NCBI GenBank assembly: GCA_050050615.1
Contig: JASFTV010000184.1
Coordinates: forward strand, 1-6,794
Direction: 5' to 3'
Length of the DNA stretch: 6,794 nucleotides
DNA from: JASFTV01 sp050050615
GTDB taxonomy: Bacteria; Desulfobacterota; DSM-4660; Desulfatiglandales; HGW-15
Numbering within the stretch: the stretch's first letter is position 1; the number at the start of each line of letters is the position of its first letter. Shown piece after piece: positions 5,801-6,794 of the stretch. The notes under the pieces were generated by a model, which was not told the origin of the DNA, searched no databases, and was given only the letters and a program-made list of their open reading frames with translations. The translations under genes and the position numbers were made by a program.

Positions 5801-6794
5801 ATCATTTCTAAGGCGATTCGCGCGGTTCTCTCGGAGGGTATTCCTTTTCCGAGCTTTTCTTTTAAGGCCGCAAGTTTTCTTATCATATTTTCTTTCCTCT
5901 GACCACCCTCTAAGATGGTAAGAGCCTCGTGGGCAAGTCTGTTCGGGTTGACATCATCCTGGATCAACTCGGGGACGATTTCCTCGCCTGCCACCAGATT
6001 GACAAGACCAATATGGGGCACCTTGACCACGATCCTGCCGATCCAGTAGCTGAGGAGAGATACCCGGTACACGATAACCATAGGCACTTCCATCATGGCC
6101 GTTTCCAGAGTTGCTGTGCCGGATGCGACCAGAGCGAGGTCACATGCTTTCAGGGCCTTATAGATGCTCCCTTGAGAAATCCTTACCTCCACCGAGGATG
6201 TTCTGATTATCGATTCAACCAGCTCAGGAGGAATGGTGGAGGCAAGGGGTACGATGCACTTAAGATCAGGGTACCGGGGAGACAAAATCTCGGCCGCTTT
6301 GATCATGGGAGGCAGGAGATTTGTGACCTCCTCTGTTCTGCTTCCTGGCAAGAGACCCAAGACGGGAGAACTCGCTTCGAATCCCAGCTCTTTGATAATG
6401 TCGGGTTTGTTGAGCCCGAAGGGAATGGTATCCAGCAATGGATGCCCCACATACTCGACATCCACACCCCTCTGGCGATAGAAAGCCTCCTCAAACGGCA
6501 AAATAACGGCCATCCGGTCCACCCGACGGACAATTTTCCTGATTCTTCGTCTTCTCCATGCCCATAGCTGAGGACCGATGTAATACAGGACAGGGACTTT
6601 GAAGTGTTTGGCACTGCGAGCCAAGCGAAGGTTAAAGTCTGGATAATCGAGCAGGATGAGCAGGTCAGCACCGTCTTTTTTTAGCAGGGAGCGCAGTTTG
6701 AGATAAGCCCTGGTGATGACTTGTAGTCTGGATAGGACCTCGGTCAGGCCGACCACGCCCATATCAGAAGATGAAAAGAGGATTTTGACCCCGG
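5788..6794 (-). CDS. lpxB: LpxB, lipid-A-disaccharide synthase, N-terminus missing
   Basis: The frame stays open through the right edge, so the ATG at 6762 is internal: the codons before it read VKILFSSSD and continue family sequence. About 335 residues are present of the usual 380 or so; roughly the first 50-60, with the AGExSGD motif, lie outside. LpxB (glycosyltransferase family 19) joins UDP-2,3-diacylglucosamine to lipid X at the cytoplasmic face of the inner membrane, giving the lipid A disaccharide. Landmarks, numbered from the internal Met, are MGVVGLTEVL (1-10), DYPDFNLRLA (39-48), YIGPQLWAWR (61-70), LPFEEAFY (88-95), VGHPLLD (105-111), GLLPGSRTEEV (136-146), ASGTATLETA (213-222) and VNLVAGEEIVPELIQ (254-268). 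The C-terminus ends in SPH, with the TAG stop inside a heptad repeat. The upstream neighbour is outside the window; the sigma-54 regulator follows on the same strand after 107 bases. Confidence 0.95.
   Translation of the reverse strand, partial: GVKILFSSSDMGVVGLTEVLSRLQVITRAYLKLRSLLKKDGADLLILLDYPDFNLRLARSAKHFKVPVLYYIGPQLWAWRRRRIRKIVRRVDRMAVILPFEEAFYRQRGVDVEYVGHPLLDTIPFGLNKPDIIKELGFEASSPVLGLLPGSRTEEVTNLLPPMIKAAEILSPRYPDLKCIVPLASTIPPELVESIIRTSSVEVRISQGSIYKALKACDLALVASGTATLETAMMEVPMVIVYRVSLLSYWIGRIVVKVPHIGLVNLVAGEEIVPELIQDDVNPNRLAHEALTILEGGQRKENMIRKLAALKEKLGKGIPSERTARIALEMMSPH

Noticed and set aside
5929..6567. Long plus-strand open frame opposite lpxB
   Set aside because: It lies entirely antisense to well-conserved LpxB sequence, shows no recognisable domain, and has a His/Asp/Gln-rich composition typical of the complement of a real gene.
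1..6794. Mobile element, defence system, CRISPR array, tRNA/rRNA or biosynthetic cluster
   Set aside because: Gene content is housekeeping throughout, no integrase, transposase or spaced direct repeats are present, and the gaps are too short to hide a further gene cluster.

Overview
The window looks like ordinary chromosomal housekeeping DNA from a Gram-negative bacterium. lpxB (lipid A synthesis) and an outer-membrane-type TPR lipoprotein imply an outer membrane. The mix of a long-form HisG, a stand-alone HisI, an NtrX-like sigma-54 response regulator and the RlmN/EngB sequence style suggests the Desulfobacterota (former Deltaproteobacteria). That placement is inferred from family resemblance, not from a phylogenetic marker. 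No insertion sequence, prophage, CRISPR array, tRNA or rRNA is visible. All gaps between genes are about 110 bases or less.

Plus strand, 1-4347: the 3' end of rlmN (rRNA/tRNA adenine methyltransferase), a 71-base gap with a possible promoter, then hisI, hisG and a six-TPR PilW/PilF-like lipoprotein gene. These three are chained by two ATGA stop/start overlaps. A 110-base leader follows, with a strong hairpin that could compete for the downstream Shine-Dalgarno. Then come a class I/II PLP aminotransferase and, starting directly after its stop codon, the ribosome-assembly GTPase gene engB.

Minus strand, 6794-4301: lpxB enters from the right edge with its N-terminus missing. A 107-base gap follows, then a complete NtrX-like sigma-54 response regulator. 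The regulator's last codons overlap the end of engB tail to tail by 47 bases. The lpxB/regulator gap holds a symmetric element: seven-base-period repeats in opposite orientation on either side of a perfect 8-bp hairpin. One arm runs into the end of lpxB and supplies its stop codon.

Functionally, hisG and hisI give step 1 and a later step (phosphoribosyl-AMP cyclohydrolase) of histidine synthesis. The aminotransferase may act in amino-acid metabolism. RlmN and EngB serve the ribosome, and LpxB and the lipoprotein serve the envelope. Nothing here amounts to a clearly new system. The best leads are the heptad/hairpin element, the aminotransferase leader and the convergent gene overlap.
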